Positions 6,453 to 14,086 of a DNA stretch of 29,318 nucleotides are shown piece after piece; position 1 is the first letter of the stretch, and every line of letters begins with the position of its first letter. The position numbers and the translations under genes were made by a program. Source of the stretch: WJMB01 sp964581465 (GTDB taxonomy: Bacteria > RBG-13-66-14); the NCBI GenBank assembly GCA_964581465.1, contig CAZOOP010000045.1:1-29318 (forward strand), read 5' to 3'. Under the pieces are notes generated by a model that had not been told where the DNA came from, searched no databases, and worked only from the letters and a program-made list of their open reading frames with translations.

Positions 6453-7931
6453 TCAGGGCCTGACGGTGACGGTTGCCTCATCTTCATTCTCCGGCTTCTC
6501 CAGCCAACTGCGCACGGCGTAGAGGTTGCCGTCCTGGTTGCCGAAGTAGGCGGTCTGGTCGTTCCAGCAGGGATCAGTGAGCACGTGGGCCGTCGAGTCG
6601 GCGATCCAGTAGAGCTCGCCGTCCCGGGCGTCCAGGCAGTAGAGGTTGCCGTCGGCGCTGCCGAAGACCGCCAGGGCCTGTTCGACGGCGGGCTCTTCGG
6701 GCCATTCCCCGCTCTCGATCCAACGGTGGGAGTGACCCAGGTTGAACCGGCGGCCGTCGGCGAGGGTGCCCGCGATGACCCCGCCGGTCTCCACGGAGTT
6801 GCGCGTCTTGTAGCTCCAGATCATCTCGCCGGATTCGGCGTCCAGGGCGTAGAACTTGCCGTTGAGCGAGCCGAAGTAGACCCGGCCGTCGAAGACGACC
6901 ACCCGGCCGCGAATGTAGTTCCAGAGCTGGGGATCGCGGAAGCGCCAGATCATCTCGCCCGATTCTGCGTCCAGACAGTGCAGGCGGGAGTCGGCGGCGC
7001 CGAAGTAGACCCGGCCGTCGGCGGCGTAGGGTGAGCTGCGCACCTCGCCGTTGACCCGATAGCGCCAGAGCTCTTCGCCCGTACCCGCGTCCAGGCAGTA
7101 GAGATGACCGTCGTAAGAGCCGACGTAGAGCCGGCCGTCGTCGACGAAGGGGGTCGAGAAAACCCATCCTCCGGTCTCGAAGCTCCAGAGGAGCTCGCCG
7201 GTCAGGGCGTCGCAGCAGTAGACATTGTGGTCGTAAGAACCGAAGTAGAGCCGGCCGTCGTGGTAATGGACGCCACCTCCGACATAGTGCCCCGTGTAGC
7301 AGGTCCAAAGCCGTTTACCGCTCTCGGCGTCCAGGCACCACACACCGGCGGCGCAGGTGCCGACGTAGAGGCGGCCGTCGACGATCAGGGTCTCGCCAAG
7401 CACGGGGCGGCCGATTTCGTAGCGCCAGACGCCTTCGCCCGTCTCGGCGTCGACGCGGTAGATGTAGCCATCCTCGGCGCCGAAGTAGACCGAACCGTCC
7501 CAATAGAAGGGGGAGCCACCCACGGGCTCGCCGACCTCGAAAACCCACAGCTTCTCGGCCTCGCCCTCGGGCACCTCGGGAAGACCGCCCAGCCCTTCGG
7601 CGAAGACGTCGAAAACCGTCGCCATCGCGAAGACCGCCGCCACGAACAGCGCCAGGACGCCCAACGCGACAAAGGTGTAGCGTACCGGTCGGCGAAAGCG
7701 TTTGCGTTTGGCGTACTCAGCGGCCGTGAGGGTGCGGCGCATCTCCTCCTCGTGGCGCAGATGCTCCGCGAAGGGCTCGATCTCGGAGAGCGGCCGCCAG
7801 CTCTGGGTCTCTTCATCGAAGGCCTCGAGGGACGGCGAGATCTCGCCCTCGTCGAGAAGACGAAGGACCTCCTTGACACTACGCGGCTTCTCCGGCCAAT
7901 CGCCGATTCTGGTGATGATCTTTCTGGCCAT
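6453..7931 (-). CDS. Membrane-anchored PQQ-type beta-propeller protein
   Basis: A 492-residue protein. Residues 1-80 are a charged cytoplasmic head with a segment resembling GYF_2-type modules (VKEVLRLLDEGEISPS...SWRPLSEIEPF). One transmembrane helix spans about 85-106. The rest, outside the cytoplasm, is a run of about eight 40-residue PQQ/BamB-like repeats, each with a 'DGRVYFGS.DG.LYCLDAESGEMIW' pattern and a closing Trp, predicting a closed propeller. No PQQ-dehydrogenase catalytic domain is present, so a scaffolding or binding role is likelier than an enzyme. Start ATG 7931 has only a weak ribosome site but the N-terminal module needs it. Monocistronic, with a good promoter at 8030-8058. 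Confidence 0.85.
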   Translation of the reverse strand: MARKIITRIGDWPEKPRSVKEVLRLLDEGEISPSLEAFDEETQSWRPLSEIEPFAEHLRHEEEMRRTLTAAEYAKRKRFRRPVRYTFVALGVLALFVAAVFAMATVFDVFAEGLGGLPEVPEGEAEKLWVFEVGEPVGGSPFYWDGSVYFGAEDGYIYRVDAETGEGVWRYEIGRPVLGETLIVDGRLYVGTCAAGVWCLDAESGKRLWTCYTGHYVGGGVHYHDGRLYFGSYDHNVYCCDALTGELLWSFETGGWVFSTPFVDDGRLYVGSYDGHLYCLDAGTGEELWRYRVNGEVRSSPYAADGRVYFGAADSRLHCLDAESGEMIWRFRDPQLWNYIRGRVVVFDGRVYFGSLNGKFYALDAESGEMIWSYKTRNSVETGGVIAGTLADGRRFNLGHSHRWIESGEWPEEPAVEQALAVFGSADGNLYCLDARDGELYWIADSTAHVLTDPCWNDQTAYFGNQDGNLYAVRSWLEKPENEDEATVTVRP

Positions 7932-8029
7932 CTCGTCGGACTGGTTGTCTTGAGTTAGGGAACCGTGCAGTCAAGTAAGTTTGGTGCGACGTTCGCTCAT
8001 CGGCGGGCAAAACCCGCTCCAGCTCCATC

Positions 8030-8058
8030 ATTATAGCCGCGGGACGGAGTCAGGTAAA
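8030..8058 (-). promoter_or_regulatory. Sigma-70-type promoter of the PQQ propeller gene
   Basis: Minus strand TTTACC (8058-8053), 17-base spacer, TATAAT (8035-8030). The predicted leader is about 90 bases. The promoter lies directly after the stop of the exonuclease gene. The same TTTACC-17-TATAAT pattern precedes glyA. Confidence 0.65.
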
Positions 8059-8062
8059 GGGC

Positions 8063-8599
8063 TCAGGCGCCGCCGGAGGTTCCATCGGCGGATCCATTGA
8101 CCAGCAGCCAGATCCGCGCCGCCGCCCGCGCGTCGTCCAGCGCCCGGTGCGCCTCCCCCGGGTCCACCCCGTAGATGCGGCAGGCGTTCTCCATGCTGGC
8201 CTTGCCCTTGCCCAACCGGCCGCGCACCAAGGGCAAGGGGTCCAGCCAGCGGTTGAGCGGCGGCACCGCCAGCTCCAGGCGCTGCGCCTCGGCCCGCAGG
8301 AAGCCGTAATCGAAGGCCGCGTAATACGCTAACGGGGGCCCCTCGCCCAGGAAGTCCAGCAGCTCCCCGGCAACCTCGGCGAAGCGGGGCGCCCCCTCCA
8401 GGTCCCGCGAGGTCAACCCGTGGATCAGCGTCGCCTCGGGGTGCAACGCGATGCCCGGATCGATCAGGCTGTGCCAGAAGGCCGTCTCGCGACCGCCCTC
8501 GTAGCGGACCAGCGCCGCCTCGATAATGCCGTGCCGGTTGGGGTCCAGACCCGAGGTCTCGAAATCCAGGGCAACGAAGCTGTCGACGACGGGGGGCAT
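8063..8599 (-). CDS. DEDDh 3'-5' exonuclease (DnaQ-like)
   Basis: A 178-residue stand-alone exonuclease domain. The metal-binding residues are visible: Asp and Glu in ALDFETSG near residue 13, the second Asp in YYAAFDYGFL (the common GHN becomes YAA), and His and Asp in EAHRALDDARAA near the C-terminus, the DEDDh pattern. ENACRIYGVD before it fits the usual 'L..la..~gi' helix. It could be the proofreading subunit-like exonuclease of DNA polymerase III or a repair/RNA-turnover enzyme; the small size and lack of a polymerase-binding tail favour the latter. Start ATG 8599 has AAGGTG 5 bases upstream; the preceding TTG is unnecessary. Confidence 0.85.
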   Translation of the reverse strand: MPPVVDSFVALDFETSGLDPNRHGIIEAALVRYEGGRETAFWHSLIDPGIALHPEATLIHGLTSRDLEGAPRFAEVAGELLDFLGEGPPLAYYAAFDYGFLRAEAQRLELAVPPLNRWLDPLPLVRGRLGKGKASMENACRIYGVDPGEAHRALDDARAAARIWLLVNGSADGTSGGA

Positions 8600-8621
8600 C
8601 AAGCACCTTCGGGTTTTCAGT

Positions 8622-8650
8622 TTGCCACGACCGGCCGGGGTGATTATAAT
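8622..8650 (+). promoter_or_regulatory. Sigma-70-type promoter of the tandem lipoprotein genes
   Basis: TTGCCA (8622-8627), 17-base spacer, TATAAT (8645-8650): 11 of 12 consensus bases. The start would be near 8657, about 24 bases before the first ATG. Confidence 0.75.
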
Positions 8651-8680
8651 ACCAGTGATGAACCGCGAAGGGAAACCGCC

Positions 8681-9262
8681 ATGCGCCGACTGATCACCCC
8701 GCTACTGCTTACCGCCCTGCCGCTGGCCGGGTTGCTGGCCGCCTGCGACCTGCAAGCCACCGAGGGAACCTCGGGGCTGGACCTGGAATGGGCTCGCCAG
8801 ATCGCCGACGAGCGTGTCGCGGCCGAATACGGCGACGGGTGGTATCTGACCTCCTTCGGCGCCGAGTACCTGGACCACGACGCCCTTCTCTACACCCCCC
8901 ACGAATTCAGCTACTGGGGTTTTCGATATTACAACGGTTCCGAGTACGTGCTGTGGGTCTGGGTGCTGCTAGACGGCGACGTGATCGTTTGGGAGATCGA
9001 TCCTCACGATACAGACGCTCTGCCCGACACCTACGACTCCGGCGACGTCCGCGCCTGGCTGGCCGCCGCCCGGGGGTGTTACCGACGCCTCAGCGGACGG
9101 GAAGACGACGTCTGCTACACGCTTTACGTCTTCATGGACTACATGGGTTTCCAAGACTATCCCAGGGTTTGCATCGACTTGCACGATGCCGGGCTGGAGC
9201 GCCTGGCTTCCTGCTCATTGTACGCCGACACTGGCGAGGTCTACGACTTCAGACTCGATTAA
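8681..9262 (+). CDS. Lipoprotein of unknown function, tandem copy 1
   Basis: A 193-residue protein with a lipoprotein signal peptide: MRR charge, hydrophobic core, lipobox LLAAC with Cys at about residue 22. The mature part is acidic, rich in Tyr and Trp, and holds LDLEWARQIADERVAAEYGDG, GFRYYNGSEYVLWVWVLLDGDVI and a segment with several Cys (RGCYRRLSGREDDVCYTLYV). The next gene is a diverged duplicate with the same order of motifs. ATG 8681 has AAGGGA 7 bases upstream and a near-consensus promoter. I do not recognise a domain; the alternating pattern suggests a small beta-sheet protein like PepSY or NTF2-type folds, but this is only a guess. Confidence 0.8.
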   Translation: MRRLITPLLLTALPLAGLLAACDLQATEGTSGLDLEWARQIADERVAAEYGDGWYLTSFGAEYLDHDALLYTPHEFSYWGFRYYNGSEYVLWVWVLLDGDVIVWEIDPHDTDALPDTYDSGDVRAWLAAARGCYRRLSGREDDVCYTLYVFMDYMGFQDYPRVCIDLHDAGLERLASCSLYADTGEVYDFRLD

Positions 9263-9264
9263 AA

Positions 9265-9843
9265 ATGATGAAACCAAGGCTCTTTCTATGCACCCCGCTC
9301 TGCCTGGCGGCCCTCCTCGCCGCCGGCTGCGACTTCCTATCCTCCCGGGCCGAGCCGACCACCGGCGACCTGGACTGGGCCTGGGAGATCACCGACGAGT
9401 ACATCGCCAACCACCACTCGGAGCAGTTCTTCCCCGTCCGGCTGTACCCCTATCGGCTGACGATCGACGGACGACTGAACGAGCGCTCTCCCGACGCCCA
9501 CTGGCGCATCCGTTACTATGACAACCTCGAGACCTACGTCGAGATCAGCGTCTTCGCCGACGGGCGGCTGATAGCCAACGAAGAACAGGGTAACGACCAC
9601 TACATCGACGACTACACCCCCCTCAAGGCCGACTCCACCGACATCGCCGCCTGGCTGGACCTGGCCCGCCAAACCTACCGCTACCACACCGGCGAGAGCG
9701 ATGATTGTTACTACGACCTTTACGTCTCCACCCTCTACAGCTATAGCGTCAGCGTGACGCTTTTCGACGCCGAACAAGCCGAGCTGGGCTCTGTGGACAT
9801 CGACCCCGAGGAGCTGATGGTTACCGTTTTTCATTTTGAGTAG
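9265..9843 (+). CDS. Lipoprotein of unknown function, tandem copy 2
   Basis: A 192-residue lipoprotein whose ATG follows the stop of copy 1 by 2 bases; a second ATG is the next codon. Signal peptide ends in LLAAGC. Shared with copy 1: GDLDWAWEITDEYIA (copy 1 LDLEWARQIADERVA), WRIRYYDNLETYVEISVFADGRLI (copy 1 WGFRYYNGSEYVLWVWVLLDGDVI), and DIAAWLDLARQTYRYHTGESDDCYYDLYV (copy 1 DVRAWLAAARGCYRRLSGREDDVCYTLYV, each given here in parts of one alignment). The duplication is old, as identity outside these blocks is low. Both are probably translated from one message. Function unknown. Confidence 0.8.
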   Translation: MMKPRLFLCTPLCLAALLAAGCDFLSSRAEPTTGDLDWAWEITDEYIANHHSEQFFPVRLYPYRLTIDGRLNERSPDAHWRIRYYDNLETYVEISVFADGRLIANEEQGNDHYIDDYTPLKADSTDIAAWLDLARQTYRYHTGESDDCYYDLYVSTLYSYSVSVTLFDAEQAELGSVDIDPEELMVTVFHFE

Positions 9844-9912
9844 TAGGGGGTGGGTTTGTAGTGGATCTTCGCTAGGGCTGGGGCTAGAAAACGTAATCTA
9901 ACAGGAGAATAA

Positions 9913-10638
9913 ATGGCTTACGAGGACAAACTAAATACCTATGACTTTTTTGGATATTTTGTGCCAGGATTAGTGTTAATGCTGTCGTTTTCTTATATAG
10001 GAGCACCCGACTGGATCATAAAAGTAAAAGGCAATATAGCAGAGCTGGGTGTTATTGGCACAGGTGTTGTATTTCTGGTAATTACATATCTGCTTGGGCA
10101 CTTAGTGCAAATAGTAGGTAGTGTTTTAGAGGATAAAATAGTAGATAAATTCTTTACCAAAGTATATGAAGATCATAATAATTTATATAATAATTCCCGT
10201 GAGGAAAATTCACAACAAAACAGCGGTTGTGTATTTAATTTTTTGACGTGTATATTTAATTTACCATTCAATATTTTACTAATAATCATAGCTGTGCCAT
10301 TTGCTTTGCTTTACGAGTTAACTTGCACAACATTCAATTTCTGTAAGCGTGAAGAATGTGATAAACCTGTAAACGATAGTATAAAAAAATATAAGGAACT
10401 CTACAGGTTGACTATTGTGTCAAAAGTAAAGAGTTATGTAGAAAGATACGTCGCTCACAAAGCTATGTATAGAGGCTTGTTTATAACTTTTTATATTGTT
10501 TCGTTTATTACCTTTATAGAGTTGAATTGTATAATAGGAATAGGAGCTATAATTTTGTTGATATTGTCAGTAAACAGGTATTTTCATTTCAGAAAAAAAC
10601 TTATAAAAGAAGTGTATGAGACAACACAATATATTTAA
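9913..10638 (+). CDS. AT-rich multi-pass membrane protein, probably acquired
   Basis: A 241-residue protein starting at an ATG with AGGAG 7 bases upstream. It begins with a short soluble stretch, YDFFGYFVPGLVLML, then hydrophobic helices near residues 15-30, 45-65, 105-135 and 195-228, with a polar Asn/Ser/Gln loop (80-100). The third helix region is flanked by Cys residues. The YDFFGYFVPG opening is common among membrane proteins of accessory regions, some beside defence genes, but I cannot name a family. Base composition is far more AT-rich than its neighbours (A/T-ending codons, many ATA and TTA), while both flanks are GC-rich, so recent transfer is likely. No mobility gene adjoins it. Confidence 0.75.
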   Translation: MAYEDKLNTYDFFGYFVPGLVLMLSFSYIGAPDWIIKVKGNIAELGVIGTGVVFLVITYLLGHLVQIVGSVLEDKIVDKFFTKVYEDHNNLYNNSREENSQQNSGCVFNFLTCIFNLPFNILLIIIAVPFALLYELTCTTFNFCKREECDKPVNDSIKKYKELYRLTIVSKVKSYVERYVAHKAMYRGLFITFYIVSFITFIELNCIIGIGAIILLILSVNRYFHFRKKLIKEVYETTQYI

Positions 10639-10714
10639 TGTTAATTATATATAGTAATTTAGTAGATTTTAAAGATTAAGATTTATTACGCTTTGAGCTC
10701 CTACCCCCCCCGCC

Positions 10715-10743
10715 TTTACCTCTCCGCTCGGCTATCCTATAAT
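10715..10743 (+). promoter_or_regulatory. Sigma-70-type promoter of glyA
   Basis: TTTACC (10715-10720), 17-base spacer, TATAAT (10738-10743), giving a leader of about 52 bases before the ATG. The leader shows no riboswitch-like structure that I recognise. Confidence 0.6.
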
Positions 10744-10801
10744 CCCCCCGCACGTTTTCCTTCCCCCCTCTCCCCACATACCGCAGTCAAGGAGCGCGCC
10801 G

Positions 10802-12049
10802 ATGGGAATCCTGCGCGATTTCGACCCCGAGATAGCCGACGCGATAAGTAACGAGATCGACCGCCAGGCCTACGGCATCGAGCTCATCGCCAGCGAGAAC
10901 TTCGTCAGCCGGCCGGTGCTCGAGGCCATGGGCTCGGTAATGACCAACAAGTACGCCGAAGGTTACCCCGGCCGCCGTTACTACGGCGGCTGCGAGTTCG
11001 TCGACGACGCGGAGCGCCTGGCCCGGGACCGGGCCAAGGAGCTCTTCGGCGCCGAGCGGGCCAACGTCCAGCCGCACTCGGGCACCCAGGCCAACATGGC
11101 GGCCTTCTTCGCCTGCTGCGAGGCGGGCGATACGGTGATGGGCCAGGCCCTGGCCCACGGGGGGCATCTCTCCCACGGGCACCCGGTCAACTTCTCGGGC
11201 CGGTTCTACAACGTGGTGCAGTACGAGGTCCACCCCGAGACGCATAGGTTGGATTATGACAAGATCCGCGAGCTGGCCAGGGAGAACCAGCCGACGATGA
11301 TCATGTGCGGGGCCAGCGCCTACCCGCGCGTCATCGACTTCGAGACGCTGGGCGGCATCGCCGATGAGGTGGGGGCCAAGCTGGTGGCCGACATCGCCCA
11401 CATCGCCGGCCTGGTGGCCGTCGGGCTGCACCCCTCGCCGATCCCCCACGCCTACTACACGACGACGACGACGCACAAGACGCTTCGCGGTCCCCGGGGC
11501 GGGCTGATCCTGACGCACAAGAAGGGTTACAAGACGCTGCAGAAGAACGTCTTCCCGGGTATCCAGGGCGGGCCGCTGATGCACGTGATCGCGGCCAAGG
11601 CGGTGGCCTTCAAAGAGGCGCTGCGCCCCGAGTTCAAGGAGTACCAGCAGCGCATTCTCGACAACGCCCAGGCCCTGGCTCAGGCGTTGCAGGGCGAGGG
11701 CTTCAAGCTGGTGACCGACGGCACGGACAACCACCTGATGCTGATCGACCTGCGCAGCAAGAAGCTGACGGGCAAGGACTTCGAGGAGGCCCTCGAGCGG
11801 GCGGGCATAACGGTGAACAAGAACACGGTGCCCTTCGATCCCGAGAGCCCCTTCGTGACCTCGGGGGTGCGGGTGGGCACCCCGGCGGTGACGACCCGCG
11901 GCTTCGGCCCCGAGGAGATGAAGATCATCGCCGGCTGCTTCTCCCGCGTGGCCGAGGCGCCGACGAACGAGGATGTGGCGGAGACGATCAAGGGCGAGGT
12001 CAAGGAGCTCTGCGCCCGCTTCCCGCTTTACGAGAACCTGGTCGTGTAA
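10802..12049 (+). CDS. glyA: Serine hydroxymethyltransferase
   Basis: A 415-residue PLP enzyme that interconverts serine and glycine with tetrahydrofolate, the main source of one-carbon units. Landmarks: IELIASENFVS near residue 26, TNKYAEGYPGRRYYGG (48-63), PHSGTQANMA (91-100), ADIAHIAGL with Asp197 and His200, and the Schiff-base lysine K226 in TTTTHKTLRGPRGG. Length fits bacterial GlyA (417 in E. coli). ATG 10802 has AAGGAG 7 bases upstream. Flanked by its own promoter and an intrinsic terminator, so monocistronic. Glycine produced by kbl at 2379-3608 can feed the same pool. Confidence 0.97.
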   Translation: MGILRDFDPEIADAISNEIDRQAYGIELIASENFVSRPVLEAMGSVMTNKYAEGYPGRRYYGGCEFVDDAERLARDRAKELFGAERANVQPHSGTQANMAAFFACCEAGDTVMGQALAHGGHLSHGHPVNFSGRFYNVVQYEVHPETHRLDYDKIRELARENQPTMIMCGASAYPRVIDFETLGGIADEVGAKLVADIAHIAGLVAVGLHPSPIPHAYYTTTTTHKTLRGPRGGLILTHKKGYKTLQKNVFPGIQGGPLMHVIAAKAVAFKEALRPEFKEYQQRILDNAQALAQALQGEGFKLVTDGTDNHLMLIDLRSKKLTGKDFEEALERAGITVNKNTVPFDPESPFVTSGVRVGTPAVTTRGFGPEEMKIIAGCFSRVAEAPTNEDVAETIKGEVKELCARFPLYENLVV

Positions 12050-12073
12050 AGCGTCGACAGGTGGGAGGGATGA

Positions 12074-12098
12074 ACGGGGCCGCTGAGGCGGTCCCGTT
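12074..12098 (+). terminator. Intrinsic terminator of glyA
   Basis: ACGGGGCCGC-TGAG-GCGGTCCCGT forms a 10-bp stem with one G-U pair, followed by TTTC. It lies 24 bases after the glyA stop and just before the 3' end of the convergent trio, and may serve both directions. Confidence 0.8.
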
Positions 12099-12121
12099 TT
12101 CAATGGCGAAGGGGAGCGGCG

Positions 12122-12700
12122 CTAGGCCCCGAAGTCGATGTTGCAGATCGGGCGCAGGTTGCCGATGGCGTAATGGAAGAGGAAGGTGCGCAGGGGTACC
12201 AGGCGGTCGTCGGGCAGCGTCACCTGGGAGATGCGCAGGTGGGTGGGGAAGAGCGGGCGCACATCGTCGTACTCGTAGTACACCTGGTCGATGACGCGGC
12301 GGAAGGGTGAGATGTTGAGGGAGAAGACGTTGAGGCGGTCGTCGGAGAAGTCGACCTTGGGGATCTCGAGCATCAACTGCCACTCGAGGCGCTTGCGGAT
12401 ATTGTGGGCGTTCTCGAGCAGCAGGGGAAACTTGTGGCGGGGCCGCACGCGGACGAGCTCGCTCTGGATGGTCAGCGGGACGATCTGGTAGGGCTCGCGG
12501 TTGTTTAGCCAGCGCAGCTTGAGGGCGCCGTTTTCGGACCAGGAGCGCTCGGGCCGGTCCCACCACAGGCAGAACAGGCCGGGCTGCTCGGTGATTTCCT
12601 CGTCGGCGATGATCCAGTGACCGCCGGCCCGCACCAGGGGCAGGGGCTGGTCGTCGCGTTTGATCAGGTGCAGCAGGGCCTCGAAGTATTCCTCACTCAA
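12122..12700 (-). CDS. GIY-YIG-like family paralog 3 (motif lost)
   Basis: About 192 residues, last gene of a three-gene tandem family. N-terminal SEEYFEALLHLIKR, then the 'GIY' part GLFCLWW, then FPLLLENAHNIRKRLEWQLML where the middle paralog has VALYIGKTEDIGLRLAEHLML, so the YIG strand and His are gone. It keeps the shared core FRRVIDQVYY, the YSYVK-like strand (ISQVTLPDDR) and the C-terminal LRTFLFHYAIGNLRPICNID. The start is uncertain: TTG at 12700 with GGAAGG about 10 bases upstream is the best choice, aligned to the ATG of the middle copy. Probably an inactive nuclease fold or a binding subunit. Confidence 0.72.
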   Translation of the reverse strand: MSEEYFEALLHLIKRDDQPLPLVRAGGHWIIADEEITEQPGLFCLWWDRPERSWSENGALKLRWLNNREPYQIVPLTIQSELVRVRPRHKFPLLLENAHNIRKRLEWQLMLEIPKVDFSDDRLNVFSLNISPFRRVIDQVYYEYDDVRPLFPTHLRISQVTLPDDRLVPLRTFLFHYAIGNLRPICNIDFGA

Positions 12701-12747
12701 TGGTCCAGCTTCCCTTCCGAAGCGCTTGATGAGGCGGGGATGAACGG

Positions 12748-13335
12748 TTAGGTGATCAGCTCGAAGACGTCGATGTTGCACAAAGACCGGAAGGTGCCCA
12801 CGGCGTAGTTCTTCAGGTAGTAGCGCAGGTAGACGTTCTCGTCGCCGGGCAGCTTCACGTAGGAGTAGCCCAGGTAGTTCTTTATCAGTGGGGTGAGGTC
12901 GGAGAGGTAGGGGAAGAGCTGGTCGAAGACGACGCGGAAGCGGCTGTAGCGGCTGGAGAAGTCCTCGAGCTTGTACTGGCGGTCGGGAATCTTCTTGATG
13001 TTGAGCATCAGGTGCTCGGCCAGGCGCAGGCCGATGTCCTCGGTCTTGCCGATGTAGAGGGCGACGGGATTGTTGGTTTCGATGTCGAGCATCTCGGTGT
13101 CGACGTTGTAGGGGATGAACTCGCCGTCGGCGTTGGCCGAGGAGAGCTTTATCTGCAGGAAGTTGCGATCCTTCCAAAGGATGCTGCCGCGCATCCACCA
13201 GATGCAGAAGACGCCGGCCTCGCGCGGGGTCTGTTCGAGGTCCAGCATCCAGCCGGCGCCGTCGCGGACCAGGGGGATGTCTTGCACCTTGCGCAGCAGG
13301 TTGAGCAGGGCGTCGAAGTATTTTTGGTCTTTCAT
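12748..13335 (-). CDS. GIY-YIG-like nuclease paralog 2 (motif retained)
   Basis: A 195-residue protein. N-terminal helical region MKDQKYFDALLNLLRKV, then GVFCIWW (41-47) as the 'GIY' strand, and VALYIGKTEDIGLRLAEHLML (91-111) with YIGKT, Arg104 and His108 in the places expected for a GIY-YIG nuclease. The C-terminus, YLRYYLKNYAVGTFRSLCNID, resembles the 'FRPLWN' end of Eco29kI-type GIY-YIG restriction enzymes, but the catalytic Glu that usually precedes it appears to be Arg171, as in both paralogs. So it may bind rather than cut DNA. ATG 13335 follows paralog 1 by 14 bases and has no clear ribosome site, suggesting coupling. Confidence 0.78.
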   Translation of the reverse strand: MKDQKYFDALLNLLRKVQDIPLVRDGAGWMLDLEQTPREAGVFCIWWMRGSILWKDRNFLQIKLSSANADGEFIPYNVDTEMLDIETNNPVALYIGKTEDIGLRLAEHLMLNIKKIPDRQYKLEDFSSRYSRFRVVFDQLFPYLSDLTPLIKNYLGYSYVKLPGDENVYLRYYLKNYAVGTFRSLCNIDVFELIT

Positions 13336-13349
13336 GGCTTGGTTGGGGG

Positions 13350-14003
13350 TTATCCGGGCACGAGGCGCCGGTCGAAGTGGTATTCGTCGTCGGCCAGCGA
13401 GGCCGCGGCGGTGTCGATTATGTCGATATTGCACAGCGGTCGCATGACGCCGATGGCGTAGGCGGTGAAGAAGAAGCGCCAGAAGGCGTTGTCGGACCCT
13501 TCGAGCTTGACGTAAGAGTAGGCCAGGTTGTCGACGATCAGCTCGGCGGGGTTGTCGACCTCGGGGAAGAACTGGTCGAAGACGAGGCGGAAGTGGCTGA
13601 CCTGGGTTTCGATGCCGCGCACCCCGAGCAGTACGTTGGGGATGCGGGCTGTGTCCAGCATCAGTTGGCGCTTGATACGCGGGGCCATCGAGCGGGACTT
13701 GCTCAGAAACAGCGGCACGGGGAAGTGGTGGTCGACGTCGACCAGGCTCATCGGCAGGCTGCACTCCTTGACGATGGCCCGCTGGTTTTCACGGCGGATG
13801 AGCTTGAGGGGGAATTCCTCTTGTTGCTGCCATTGCTCGTTTCCCCCGCGCCACCACAGACAGTATGTGCCGGCCTCCTCGGGCAGTTGCGAGGCTTCGA
13901 GGTCCCAACCCGTTTTTGTTTCGACGAAGGGCAGGGACCGCAGGCGCTTGAGCAGGTGCAGCAGGGCGACGAAGTAGCTGTGCTTTTGGGTCTTGGCGAC
14001 CAC
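13350..14003 (-). CDS. GIY-YIG-like family paralog 1 (motif lost)
   Basis: A 217-residue protein and first gene of the trio. It shows the same order: YFVALLHLLKRL, GTYCLWW (45-51), VPLFLSKSRSMAPRIKRQLML (96-116) in place of the YIGKT block, FRLVFDQFFP, AYSYVKLEGSDN, and WRFFFTAYAIGVMRPLCNID. The YIG motif has become FLSKS and the His is Gln. A 25-residue acidic/basic tail follows that the other copies lack. Start GTG 14003 has GGAGG 7 bases upstream. A strong terminator for upstream transcription lies 58 bases before it, so it must have its own promoter in the 14004-14061 gap or rely on read-through. Confidence 0.75.
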   Translation of the reverse strand: MVAKTQKHSYFVALLHLLKRLRSLPFVETKTGWDLEASQLPEEAGTYCLWWRGGNEQWQQQEEFPLKLIRRENQRAIVKECSLPMSLVDVDHHFPVPLFLSKSRSMAPRIKRQLMLDTARIPNVLLGVRGIETQVSHFRLVFDQFFPEVDNPAELIVDNLAYSYVKLEGSDNAFWRFFFTAYAIGVMRPLCNIDIIDTAAASLADDEYHFDRRLVPG

Positions 14004-14061
14004 GGGAAAACCTCCATTGCGTCAGTATCCGGTTTTGTAATTGAGCTCGTGTGTGTTGGGT

Positions 14062-14086
14062 AAAAAAAACACCTCAATACGAGGTG
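14062..14086 (-). terminator. Strong intrinsic terminator
   Basis: On the minus strand CACCTC-GTATT-GAGGTG is followed by eight T residues (14069-14062). It ends transcripts coming from higher coordinates: the lipoprotein gene at 14538 or a separate RNA starting near 14413. Confidence 0.8.
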
